This document shows positions 36,923 to 45,227 of a stretch of DNA of 64,000 bases, in pieces. A program made the translations under genes and the position numbers. Below the pieces are notes generated by a model. It was not told where the DNA came from and did not search any database. It saw only the letters and a list, made by a program, of their open reading frames with translations. The stretch spans positions 258,001 to 322,000 of the forward strand of contig NZ_CP146077.1 in the NCBI RefSeq assembly GCF_037023725.1, given 5' to 3'. How positions within the stretch are numbered: the first letter of the stretch is position 1; each line of letters starts with the position of its first letter. The stretch is from Pseudomonas bubulae. Its GTDB lineage: Bacteria > Pseudomonadota > Gammaproteobacteria > Pseudomonadales > Pseudomonadaceae.

Positions 36923-38589
36923 ATTGGATAAATCTTGAGCACCTGCTGCTCAAGGGGCACGCAGATCGCCGGGTCAGCGTTGACCCCGAGCTGAACCACG
37001 ACACCCTGCGTGAACGGGCCCTGCGCCTGGCGGGCGGCCTGCAACAGCGCGGCGTGCGACGCGTTGCCGTACACCTTGAAGATGCCGCCGAGCTGGCGCA
37101 GGCCTTGCTCGGTGCCTGGCAGGCCGGAGTCAGCGTGCTCTTGCCCGCCGACCTGCAAGCGCAAACCCGCCTTCGATGGGACAGCCAGGTTGACCTGTGG
37201 ATAACTCAAAGCGAAGAGTTGCAGGACCTGTACGCCGATCCTCTGCCTGCAGCGCAACTGGATCTGGACCAGTGCCAGCTCAGTTTGTGCACCTCGGGCT
37301 CCAGCGGCGAACCCAAACGGATCGACAAAAGCCTGCGCCAGATGGCCAACGAGGTTCAGGCACTGGAGCAACTGTGGGGTGCTGATCTGGGTGATGCATG
37401 CATTATTGCCAGTGTGGCGGCGCAGCACATCTACGGGCTGTTGTTCCGTGTGTTGTGGCCTCTGTGCGCAGGCCGCAGCTTTGTACGCAAACAACTGGCC
37501 TTCCCTGAAGACATGCAACGCGCCAGCCGTGAGCACGCTGCTTTTGCCTGGATCGCCAGCCCGGCCTTGCTCAAGCGCATGGCCGACAACCTCGACTGGC
37601 CGGCGTTAAGCTCGGTCCGCCGAGTATTTTCTTCTGGCGGCGCCCTGCCCGAAGAAGCAGCCCGGACGCTGTTCGAACGCCTGGGCCAGTGGCCGACCGA
37701 GATCCTCGGCAGCTCCGAAACCGGCGGTATCGCCTGGCGTCAGGGGCAACACCTGTGGCAGCCCTTTGCCGATGTGCAATTGAGCCAGAGCAGTGACGGC
37801 GCCTTGATCATCGCCTCTAGCTACTTGCCCAAGGGCCATGTCGAACACACGGCTGATGCCGCCCGTATTGAAGCCGACGGGCGATTTGAGTTGCTCGGGC
37901 GACTGGATCGCATCGTCAAACTCGAAGAGAAACGTATTTCCCTGCCAATGCTGGAGCAGGCGCTGGTCTCCCATGACTGGGTAGCCGAAGCCCGCCTGGG
38001 CGTGGTGCATGACAAACGCGCCTCACTGGGCGCCCTGCTGGTGCTCAGCGCCAGTGGCCTCTTTGCCCTGCGCGAACAGGGGCGCCGAGCCCTGACCCAC
38101 ACCCTGCGCCAGCACTTGAGTCAGCACTGCGAAGCCGTGGCCTTGCCGCGCCGCTGGCGTTTGCTGCGCCAGTTACCACTCAACAGCCAGGGCAAGCTGC
38201 CACAGGCCCGGATCGATGCATTGTTACTCGCACCCCGGCCCAAGCTGCCGGAAGTGTTGAGCCAAAGCGAAGACGCCGGTCAGTGGACGCTGAACCTGTC
38301 GATCCCGCCGGACCTGGCGTTCTTCAGCGGCCATTTCCCCAAAACACCGGTGTTGCCGGGTGTGGTGCAAGTGGACTGGGCAATGGTGTTGGGCCAGCAA
38401 CTGCTCGACCTGCCGCCGCGTTTTGCCGGGATGGAAGTACTCAAGTTCCAGCAACTGGTGCGCCCCGGGGACGCCATTGAATTAACCCTGCGCTTTGACA
38501 GCGAACGCGCAAAATTGCACTTCGCCTACCGCAACGCCACTGCACCCTGTTCCAGTGGTCGCATCGTGCTGGAGGCCCCCTGTGGATAA
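36919..38589 (+). CDS. Acyl/aryl-activating enzyme fused to a hot-dog dehydratase (ApeH-ApeI-like)
   Basis: 556-aa fusion. Residues 1-440 form an AMP-binding acyl-CoA/ACP synthetase with the P-loop-like C-T-S-G-S-S-G-E-P-K, the S-S-E-T-G-G-I block and a G-R-L-D-R-I-V-K-L hinge. They would activate the aromatic starter acid and load it onto an ACP. Residues about 455-556 are a FabA/FabZ-like hot-dog domain with F-F-S-G-H-F-P-K-T-P-V-L-P-G, whose His is the dehydratase catalytic residue. In E. coli and Xenorhabdus, as I recall, ApeH and ApeI are separate. ATG 36919 overlaps the previous stop. Confidence 0.87.
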   Translation: MNWINLEHLLLKGHADRRVSVDPELNHDTLRERALRLAGGLQQRGVRRVAVHLEDAAELAQALLGAWQAGVSVLLPADLQAQTRLRWDSQVDLWITQSEELQDLYADPLPAAQLDLDQCQLSLCTSGSSGEPKRIDKSLRQMANEVQALEQLWGADLGDACIIASVAAQHIYGLLFRVLWPLCAGRSFVRKQLAFPEDMQRASREHAAFAWIASPALLKRMADNLDWPALSSVRRVFSSGGALPEEAARTLFERLGQWPTEILGSSETGGIAWRQGQHLWQPFADVQLSQSSDGALIIASSYLPKGHVEHTADAARIEADGRFELLGRLDRIVKLEEKRISLPMLEQALVSHDWVAEARLGVVHDKRASLGALLVLSASGLFALREQGRRALTHTLRQHLSQHCEAVALPRRWRLLRQLPLNSQGKLPQARIDALLLAPRPKLPEVLSQSEDAGQWTLNLSIPPDLAFFSGHFPKTPVLPGVVQVDWAMVLGQQLLDLPPRFAGMEVLKFQQLVRPGDAIELTLRFDSERAKLHFAYRNATAPCSSGRIVLEAPCG

Positions 38590-39337
38590 CAGTAATAGTC
38601 CCGTGCATAACCCCTGCGCCGTGATCCCGGTGTACAACCACGAAACCGCCGTGCCTGGCGTGGTCGCGGCCCTGCGCGCCGCCGGTTTGCCCTGTGTGCT
38701 GGTCGACGACGCCAGCAGCCCCGCTTGCGCCGCTGTTCTTGGTGAGCTTGCCCGTGGCGAAAACATCTTCCTCATTCGTCTGGCCGTCAATCAGGGCAAA
38801 GGCGGCGCAGTCATGGCCGGTCTTCGTGAAGCCATGCAACTGGGCTTTACCCATGCCCTGCAAGTGGATGCAGATGGCCAGCACGATCTGCGCAACGTCG
38901 CTACTTTCATGCGGGTTTCACAGCAAAACCCTGCAGCGCTGGTCTGCGGTTACCCACAATACGATGCCAGCGTGCCCAAGGGCCGCCTGTATGCGCGTTA
39001 CCTGACCCATGTGTGGGTGTGGATCAACAGCCTTTCATTGCAGATTCCCGACTCGATGTGCGGTTTTCGGGTCTACCCGCTGGCGCCGACCCTCGCACTG
39101 ATCAACTCGGTAACGCTGGGCAAGCGCATGGATTTCGACCCCGAGATCCTGGTTCGCCTGGCGTGGCGCAACCAGCCGATGTGCTGGCTGCCGACCCAGG
39201 TCCACTACCCGCAGGACGGTCTCTCGCACTTTCGCCTGTTCCATGACAATGCGCTGATTTCGAGCATGCACACCAAGCTGTTTTTCGGCATGTTGATACG
39301 CTTGCCGGGCATCCTCTGGAGGCGCTGCAAAGCATGA
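38582..39337 (+). CDS. Family 2 glycosyltransferase
   Basis: 251-aa GT-A fold transferase with V-I-P-V-Y-N-H at the N-terminus, the D-D-A-S-S block and the D-x-D-type V-D-A-D-G-Q-H-D metal-binding motif. GTG 38582 follows GGAGG and overlaps the fused ligase gene by 8 bp; the longer frame from 38495 lies inside the ligase. Together with the next gene it corresponds to the two halves of the glycosyltransferase/acyltransferase of other APE clusters (ApeJ). It probably places a sugar between the polyene and its lipid anchor. Confidence 0.87.
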   Translation: MDNSNSPVHNPCAVIPVYNHETAVPGVVAALRAAGLPCVLVDDASSPACAAVLGELARGENIFLIRLAVNQGKGGAVMAGLREAMQLGFTHALQVDADGQHDLRNVATFMRVSQQNPAALVCGYPQYDASVPKGRLYARYLTHVWVWINSLSLQIPDSMCGFRVYPLAPTLALINSVTLGKRMDFDPEILVRLAWRNQPMCWLPTQVHYPQDGLSHFRLFHDNALISSMHTKLFFGMLIRLPGILWRRCKA

Positions 39338-40272
39338 ATGAACCTCAACAGCATTGGGCTGCCCACAAAGAGCGCGGCAGTTTCCGGCTGATGAAGCTCA
39401 CCGCCCTGGGCGTCAGGTTGCTGGGCCGACGTGTGCTCAGCCCGGTGCTTTACGCCATTGTGCTGTACTTCTTTGTGTTCGGCGGCCGCGCACGACGCAG
39501 CATCTGGCAATACCAGCAGCGCCTGGCCGACTGGAGCGAGCAAAGCGAGTTGCGCCCTACTCGCTGGCGGGTATTCGGGCAATTCATGGCGTTTGCCGAC
39601 GCCCTGCTCGACAAGCTCGATGTATGGAATGGCCGTCTCAAGATCGAAGACATCGAAATCGTTGACCCCGCGCTGCTGCGCAATCAACTGCGCGGCGAAC
39701 GCGGGCAGATGCTGGTAGGCGCCCACTTGGGGAACCTTGAAGTCTGCCGTGCGCTCGCCGAACTGGGCGAGCAGGTGACCATGAATGTGCTGGTTCACAC
39801 CCGGCATGCCGAACACTTCAACCGCCTGCTGGGCGAAGCCGGGGCCAGCCATTTACGGTTGATTCAGGTCAGTGAACTCAACCCGGCGGTGATGCTGCAA
39901 CTCAACCAGCGCCTGGAAAACGGCGAATGGCTGGCCATCGCCGGTGACCGCGTACCACTCAATGGCGGGCGCCATATAGAGGTCGGTTTCCTCGGCTATA
40001 CGGCAGCATTCCCCCAAGGCCCGTGGTTGCTGGCAGGACTGCTCAAATGCCCGGTCAATCTGATGTTCTGCCTCAAACACAAAGGCCGTTATCGAGTCAT
40101 CCTCGAACCCTTTGCCCGCGAAGTGGTGTGGCGACGCAATAACCGCGAGCAGGTGATCGACGACTGGGCCACGCTCTACGCCGACCGCCTGGGCTACTAC
40201 TGCCTGCAGGCACCGCAACAATGGTTCAACTTTTACCCTTTCTGGAAGACCGATGACGACGCATCCGCATGA
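39334..40272 (+). CDS. LpxL/HtrB-like acyltransferase
   Basis: 312-aa acyltransferase of the lipid A late-acyltransferase superfamily. It has an N-terminal membrane helix (about residues 40-60). The catalytic H-x4-E motif reads A-H-L-G-N-L-E, followed by the A-G-D-R-V-P-L block. It probably transfers an acyl (possibly the polyene) group to the glycolipid acceptor. The ATGA overlap joins it to the glycosyltransferase before it, and its end overlaps the ammonia lyase by 20 bp. Confidence 0.85.
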   Translation: MNEPQQHWAAHKERGSFRLMKLTALGVRLLGRRVLSPVLYAIVLYFFVFGGRARRSIWQYQQRLADWSEQSELRPTRWRVFGQFMAFADALLDKLDVWNGRLKIEDIEIVDPALLRNQLRGERGQMLVGAHLGNLEVCRALAELGEQVTMNVLVHTRHAEHFNRLLGEAGASHLRLIQVSELNPAVMLQLNQRLENGEWLAIAGDRVPLNGGRHIEVGFLGYTAAFPQGPWLLAGLLKCPVNLMFCLKHKGRYRVILEPFAREVVWRRNNREQVIDDWATLYADRLGYYCLQAPQQWFNFYPFWKTDDDASA

Positions 40273-41797
40273 GCCAGTAACCTTCGGCCAAACCCCGTTG
40301 CGCATTGAAGACGTGCTGGCCCTGGCCAATCGTCAGGCGCCAACGCGGCTGCAGGACGACCCCGACTACCGCGAGCGCATCGCCAAGGGCGCGCGCTTTC
40401 TCGACTCGCTGCTGGACAAGGAAGGCGTGATTTATGGCGTAACCACCGGCTACGGCGACTCCTGCGTGGTTGCGGTGCCGCTGGAGCACGTCGAAGCCTT
40501 GCCCCGCCACCTCTACACCTTCCACGGTTGCGGCCTGGGCAAATTGCTCGATGCGCAAGCCACCCGCGCGGTGCTTGCGGCACGCTTGCAGTCGCTGTGC
40601 CACGGCGTGTCGGGGGTGCGCATAGAGTTGCTGGAACGATTGCAGGCCTTTATTGCCCACGACATCCTGCCACTGATCCCCGAAGAAGGCTCGGTGGGGG
40701 CCAGTGGCGACCTGACGCCACTGTCTTACGTGGCCGCAACCCTGTCGGGCGAACGCGAAGTCCTGTTCAAGGGCGAGCGCCGCCTTGCAGCAGATGTGCA
40801 CCGGGAACTGGGCTGGACACCGCTGGTACTTCGGCCCAAGGAAGCGCTGGCACTGATGAACGGTACCGCCGTGATGACCGGCCTCGCCTGCCTGGCCTAT
40901 GCCCGCGCCGACTACCTGCTCAAACTGGCCACGCGCATCACCGCCCTCAACGTGGTGGCGCTGCAAGGCAACCCCGAGCACTTTGACGAACGCCTGTTTG
41001 CCACCAAGCCGCACCCGGGACAAATGCAGGTCGCTGCCTGGATCCGTCAGGACCTCGCCATCGATACCCCCACCGCACCGTTGCATCGCCTGCAAGACCG
41101 CTACTCGCTGCGTTGCGCGCCCCATGTGCTGGGCGTGCTGGCAGACAGCCTGAGCTGGCTGCGCGGGTTTATCGAGACCGAACTCAACAGCGCCAACGAC
41201 AACCCGATCATTGACGCCGAAGAGGAGCGCGTACTGCACGGCGGGCACTTCTACGGCGGCCATATCGCCTTTGCGATGGACAGCCTCAAGACCTTGGTGG
41301 CCAACGTCGCCGACCTGCTCGACCGCCAGCTCGCCCTGCTGGTGGACGTACGCTACAACCACGGCCTGCCGAGCAACCTGTCGGGCGCCAGCGCAGAACG
41401 GGCAATGCTCAACCACGGCTTTAAAGCGGTGCAGATAGGTACCAGCGCCTGGACTGCCGAGGCATTGAAAAACACCATGCCGGCCAGCGTCTTCTCACGC
41501 TCCACGGAATGCCATAACCAGGACAAGGTGAGCATGGGCACCATCGCCGCTCGTGATGCGATCCGCGTACTGGAGTTGACCGAGCAGGTGGCAGCGGCCA
41601 CCTTGCTGGCTGCCCATCAGGGCGTTTGGCTGCGCAGCCGTGCCGAAGACGCTCGCCCGTTGCCGCCGGCGCTGGCGCAGATGCATGCCGAACTGGCCAA
41701 AGATTTTGCCCCCGTGGTTGAAGACCGCGCCCTGGAAGCCGAACTGCGTTTGTGCCTGAGCCGCATCGCCCAACAACACTGGAGGCTGCATGCGTAG
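40253..41797 (+). CDS. MIO-dependent aromatic amino acid ammonia lyase (HAL/PAL/TAL family)
   Basis: 514-aa enzyme of the histidine/phenylalanine/tyrosine ammonia lyase family. The A-S-G triad (residues 150-152, G-A-S-G-D-L-T-P-L) would form the MIO cofactor, and Tyr61 in Y-G-V-T-T-G-Y-G is the catalytic tyrosine. The substrate-selectivity pair is Phe90-His91 (F-H-G-C-G), unlike the Ser-His of HutH or the His-Leu of bacterial TAL. No other histidine-utilization gene is nearby. The position inside the APE operon argues for cinnamate- or coumarate-type starter supply rather than histidine catabolism. ATG 40253 follows GGAAG. Confidence 0.88.
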   Translation: MTTHPHEPVTFGQTPLRIEDVLALANRQAPTRLQDDPDYRERIAKGARFLDSLLDKEGVIYGVTTGYGDSCVVAVPLEHVEALPRHLYTFHGCGLGKLLDAQATRAVLAARLQSLCHGVSGVRIELLERLQAFIAHDILPLIPEEGSVGASGDLTPLSYVAATLSGEREVLFKGERRLAADVHRELGWTPLVLRPKEALALMNGTAVMTGLACLAYARADYLLKLATRITALNVVALQGNPEHFDERLFATKPHPGQMQVAAWIRQDLAIDTPTAPLHRLQDRYSLRCAPHVLGVLADSLSWLRGFIETELNSANDNPIIDAEEERVLHGGHFYGGHIAFAMDSLKTLVANVADLLDRQLALLVDVRYNHGLPSNLSGASAERAMLNHGFKAVQIGTSAWTAEALKNTMPASVFSRSTECHNQDKVSMGTIAARDAIRVLELTEQVAAATLLAAHQGVWLRSRAEDARPLPPALAQMHAELAKDFAPVVEDRALEAELRLCLSRIAQQHWRLHA

Positions 41798-42215
41798 TAA
41801 AGGGGTTTTTCACGTTGATACCGAAGTGTTGGTGCCGTTTTTCGACATCGATACCATGCACGTGGTGTGGCACGGGCATTACGTCAAATACCTCGAAGTG
41901 GCGCGCTGTGCGCTGCTTGACCATATCGGTCACAACTACACGCAGATGCTCGAAGCGGGTTATGCGTGGCCGGTGATCGACATGCAGTTGCGTTATGTCC
42001 GCGGCGCCACGTTCGGCCAGCGGATCAACGTGCGCGCCAGCCTGGTGGAATGGGAGAACCGCCTGAAGATTAATTATCTGATTAGCGATGCGGTCACGGG
42101 TGAGCGTTTGACTAGGGCAGTTACAGTGCAGGTGGCAGTTGAAATTGAGAGCCGGGAGATGCAATTGGCCTCGCCTGGGTGTTTTGTGCGGGCTGTAGAG
42201 CGGGTGCTGTCATGA
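41790..42215 (+). CDS. apeK: Hot-dog acyl thioesterase (ApeK-like)
   Basis: 141-aa thioesterase of the 4-hydroxybenzoyl-CoA thioesterase family. The hot-dog signature runs V-P-F-F-D-I-D-T-M-H-V-V-W-H-G-H-Y with the catalytic Asp, and V-K-Y-L-E-V-A-R is on the central helix. It would release or proof-read acyl-ACP/CoA intermediates in the pathway. It overlaps the lyase gene by 8 bp and the LolA-like start by 4 bp. Confidence 0.85.
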   Translation: MRSKGVFHVDTEVLVPFFDIDTMHVVWHGHYVKYLEVARCALLDHIGHNYTQMLEAGYAWPVIDMQLRYVRGATFGQRINVRASLVEWENRLKINYLISDAVTGERLTRAVTVQVAVEIESREMQLASPGCFVRAVERVLS

Positions 42216-42922
42216 ATGGATCAAAAGCCCCTCACCCTAGCCCTCTCCCAAAGGGAGAGGGGATTGACCGCGGCGCACTCAAGAACTCAGCCATTCTGCC
42301 CCCTCTCCCTCTGGGAGAGGGCAAAGGCCGCACCCGTCTCTCATTGCTGTTCGCCGCCTTGCTGTTCACCCCACTGGCCCACGCCTTCGACCTGCAACAA
42401 CTGAGCGAACAACTGGCCAAGCCCCAGGTGATCCACGGTGATTTCATCCAGGAAAAACACCTGCGCGCGCTGCCCAAGCCACTCACCAGCACCGGCACAT
42501 TTGTCCTGGCCAAGGACCACGGCCTGCTCTGGCAACTGAAAACCCCGCTGCAACAGGATTACCGCATCAACGCCCGGGGCATCGCCCGACGCGACGGCAC
42601 GCAATGGCAGATGCTCCCGGGCAAAAGCGCGGGCGCTGAGCAGAACCGTTTGTTCCTCGCTGTTTTGCAAGGCGACAGCAGCGGCCTGCAACGTGATTTC
42701 GACCTGCAATTACAAGGCGAACCCAGCCGCTGGGCGCTGACGCTGACACCACGTTCACTGCTGCTCAAGCAAGTGTTCACCCGGATCAATATTGAAGGCG
42801 GCGAGCTGGTGCAACGTATCGAACTGCAAGAAGCCCAAGGTGACAGCACGCTGCTAAAAATGCCAAACAGCGTCGGCAATCAACCCTTGAGCAACGCGGA
42901 GCAAAACGACTTTGCGCAGTGA
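42212..42922 (+). CDS. LolA-like outer-membrane lipid carrier with repeat-derived N-terminus (ApeL-like)
   Basis: 236-aa periplasmic carrier of the LolA fold (F-I-Q-E-K-H-L ... P-L-T-S-T-G-T-F and W-Q-L-K-T-P blocks). It probably shuttles the lipidated polyene or a lipoprotein to the outer membrane. Its signal-peptide core (L-S-L-L-F-A-A-L-L-F-T-P-L-A-H-A) begins only about 37 residues after the ATG. The intervening stretch, with P-H-P-S-P-L-P-K-G-E-G and P-L-P-L-G-E-G, is translated from the palindromic repeat at 42227-42321. The ATG at 42212 overlaps the thioesterase stop, so the repeat entered just inside the start of the gene and stayed in frame. Confidence 0.82.
   Translation: MNGSKAPHPSPLPKGEGIDRGALKNSAILPPLPLGEGKGRTRLSLLFAALLFTPLAHAFDLQQLSEQLAKPQVIHGDFIQEKHLRALPKPLTSTGTFVLAKDHGLLWQLKTPLQQDYRINARGIARRDGTQWQMLPGKSAGAEQNRLFLAVLQGDSSGLQRDFDLQLQGEPSRWALTLTPRSLLLKQVFTRINIEGGELVQRIELQEAQGDSTLLKMPNSVGNQPLSNAEQNDFAQ
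42227..42321. repeat. CCCTCACCC/CTCTCCC palindromic repeat inside a coding region
   Basis: Left unit GCCCCTCACCCTAGCCCTCT with its GGGAGAGGGG partner. After a spacer of about 45 bp comes a right unit with CCCTCTCCC/GGGAGAGGG but without the outer GGGTGAGGGGC arm. Same family as at 11923 and 54519. Confidence 0.85.
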
Positions 42923-45227
42923 GCGCTGGCTGCCACGGGCCTTTCTGGTTCTGTTGCTGGCCGTGATGGCACTGGCTGGCTGGCAGTGGCGCCACGGTGC
43001 GCCGCTGTCGGCCAACCTGATGGAGCTGGTGCCGGGCGACACACCGGATGCGCTGGAGCTCAGCGCCGAACAGCGCATGCAAGAGCCCCTGAACCGCGAA
43101 ATGCTGGTGCTGGTCGCCAGTGCAGACCGTCAGCAGGCGATCGCCAGCGCTCAACAATTGGGCGAGCAATGGCAAGCCAGCGGCCTGTTTGAAAAGGTCC
43201 AGTGGGACCTGCAAGCCGACCTCCCGGCCCTGCGCGAGCAACTGCTGCGCGGGCGTCTGGCGATGCTCTCGAACGCCGACCGTACCCAGTTGATCGAACA
43301 CCCCGAGGCCTTTATCCAGCAGCGGGTGCAGGCGTTGTTCGACCCCTTTACCGGCTTTAGCCTGGTGCCCAGCCAGGATGACTGGCTGGGCCTGACCGGT
43401 CGCATTCAAAACAGCCAGCCGCAACGCGGTGCGGTGCAACTGGACATTGGCAGCGGCGCCCTGATTGCCGATGCCGACGGCAAAAGCTGGGTGCTGTTGC
43501 GCGCCCGTACGCAAGGCAATGCATTCGATATGAAGCTGCCTCTGCGGGTCGCCGAACTGCTCGAACAGAGCCGTGAGCAGGTCGCTAAAAACGACGTGCA
43601 ATTACTCGCCGCCAGCGGCCTGCTGTATGCCGCCAGCGGGCAACAACAAGCCAGCCGGGAAATCACCTGGGTCGGCGGTGGTGCAACGGTGGGTATTTTG
43701 CTGCTGTTGCTGCTGGCCTTCCGGCGCTGGCGCGTGCTGCTAGCCTTCGTTCCAGTGCTGGTGGGCATGCTGTTTGGCGCCGTGGCCTGTGTCGCGTGGT
43801 TTGGCAGCATGCACGTGATGACACTGGTGCTGGGCTCCAGCCTGATCGGCGTGGCGGTGGATTACCCCCTGCATTACCTGTCCAAAAGCTGGAGCCTGAG
43901 ACCCTGGCGCAGCTGGCCCGCCTTGCGCCTGACCTTGCCCGGTCTGAGCCTGAGCCTGGCCACCAGTTGCATCGGTTATCTGGCGCTGGCTTTCACGCCC
44001 TTCCCGGCGTTGACACAAATCGCCCTTTTTTCCGCGGCCGGGTTGATCGGCGCTTACTTGAGTGCGGTGTGCCTGCTGCCGGCGCTGCTCAAAGGCGTCG
44101 AGTTGCGTCCTGCGCAATGGCCACTGAACATTGCGCAAAGTCTGCTTGATGCACGCGCAGCACTGCTGGAAAAAGTCCCGACGGCTGCGCTGCTGGCACT
44201 GCTGCTGACCTTTTGTGCCGCCGGCTTGTGGCAGCTCACCAGCAAAAACGACATCCGCCAATGGGTCGGCGCCCCGCCACAGTTGATGAACGAAGCCCAG
44301 GCCATTGCGCGCATCACCGGCTATCAGCCAACCAGCCAGTTCTTTCTGGTACGCGCCGACAACGAACAGCAATTACTGGAGCGCCAGAGCAGCCTGAGCC
44401 AGCGCCTGGAACAGTTGATCGGCAGCGGCAAGTTGCAAGGCTTTCTGGCCCTCAACCAACTGGTCAGCCAGCCCGGCGAGCAACAACGATTGCGCGCCGC
44501 CCTCAGCGCGCTGCCTCAACACTGGCAGCCGCTGCTGGCGCTGGGCGTACCCGAAAGCGCCTTGCAAACCGAGCTGGCGCAGTTGCAAGCCTTGCCCGAT
44601 CAGTCAATCGACGATGCGCTGGCAGGCCCGTTGGCCGAACCATGGCGAGCACTATGGCTGGGCAAAAATACCGACGGCGTCGCCGCGATGGTCAGCCTGC
44701 AAGGTTTAAATGATGCCAGCCTGTTGCGTGCGCAAACGCAGGACTTGCCCGGTGTGAAACTGGTGGATCGCCTGGGGGACTTGAACAAAGTGTTTGCGGC
44801 CACACAAATCAGCGCTGCTGAGTTGAAGCTGTTGTCATGCGCGCTGATCGTCGTGCTATTGATCGCTCCGTTCGGCTTTGGCGGAGCATTGCGCATCGTT
44901 GCGCTGCCGCTCCTCGCCGCCCTGTGCAGCCTCGCCAGCCTTGGCTGGCTGGGCCAGCCGCTGACCTTGTTCAGCCTGTTCGGCTTATTGCTGGTCACCG
45001 CCATCAGCGTCGACTACGCGATCCTGATGCGCGAGCAAATCGGTGGTGCGGCCGTCAGCTTGCTGGGCACCTTGCTGGCCGCCCTGACCACATGGCTGTC
45101 GTTTGGCTTGCTGGCGGTGTCGAGTACACCGGCGGTGAGCAATTTCGGCTTGTCGGTGAGCCTGGGGTTGGCGTTCAGCTTTATCCTCGCCCCCTGGGCC
45201 GGTAAACAGGAGCATAAGCCGTGTTGA
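42912..45227 (+). CDS. MMPL/RND-type exporter (ApeM-like)
   Basis: 771-aa inner-membrane exporter of the MMPL branch of the RND superfamily. One N-terminal helix is followed by a periplasmic domain, a block of five or six TM helices with G-V-A-V-D-Y-P-L-H-Y, a second periplasmic domain (about 430-620) and a final TM block with A-I-S-V-D-Y-A-I-L-M-R. The twin V-D-Y motifs are those used for proton coupling. Expected to move the polyene-lipid across or out of the inner membrane to the LolA-like carrier. The likely start is TTG 42912, overlapping the LolA-like gene by 11 bp. Confidence 0.87.
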   Translation: MRSERWLPRAFLVLLLAVMALAGWQWRHGAPLSANLMELVPGDTPDALELSAEQRMQEPLNREMLVLVASADRQQAIASAQQLGEQWQASGLFEKVQWDLQADLPALREQLLRGRLAMLSNADRTQLIEHPEAFIQQRVQALFDPFTGFSLVPSQDDWLGLTGRIQNSQPQRGAVQLDIGSGALIADADGKSWVLLRARTQGNAFDMKLPLRVAELLEQSREQVAKNDVQLLAASGLLYAASGQQQASREITWVGGGATVGILLLLLLAFRRWRVLLAFVPVLVGMLFGAVACVAWFGSMHVMTLVLGSSLIGVAVDYPLHYLSKSWSLRPWRSWPALRLTLPGLSLSLATSCIGYLALAFTPFPALTQIALFSAAGLIGAYLSAVCLLPALLKGVELRPAQWPLNIAQSLLDARAALLEKVPTAALLALLLTFCAAGLWQLTSKNDIRQWVGAPPQLMNEAQAIARITGYQPTSQFFLVRADNEQQLLERQSSLSQRLEQLIGSGKLQGFLALNQLVSQPGEQQRLRAALSALPQHWQPLLALGVPESALQTELAQLQALPDQSIDDALAGPLAEPWRALWLGKNTDGVAAMVSLQGLNDASLLRAQTQDLPGVKLVDRLGDLNKVFAATQISAAELKLLSCALIVVLLIAPFGFGGALRIVALPLLAALCSLASLGWLGQPLTLFSLFGLLLVTAISVDYAILMREQIGGAAVSLLGTLLAALTTWLSFGLLAVSSTPAVSNFGLSVSLGLAFSFILAPWAGKQEHKPC

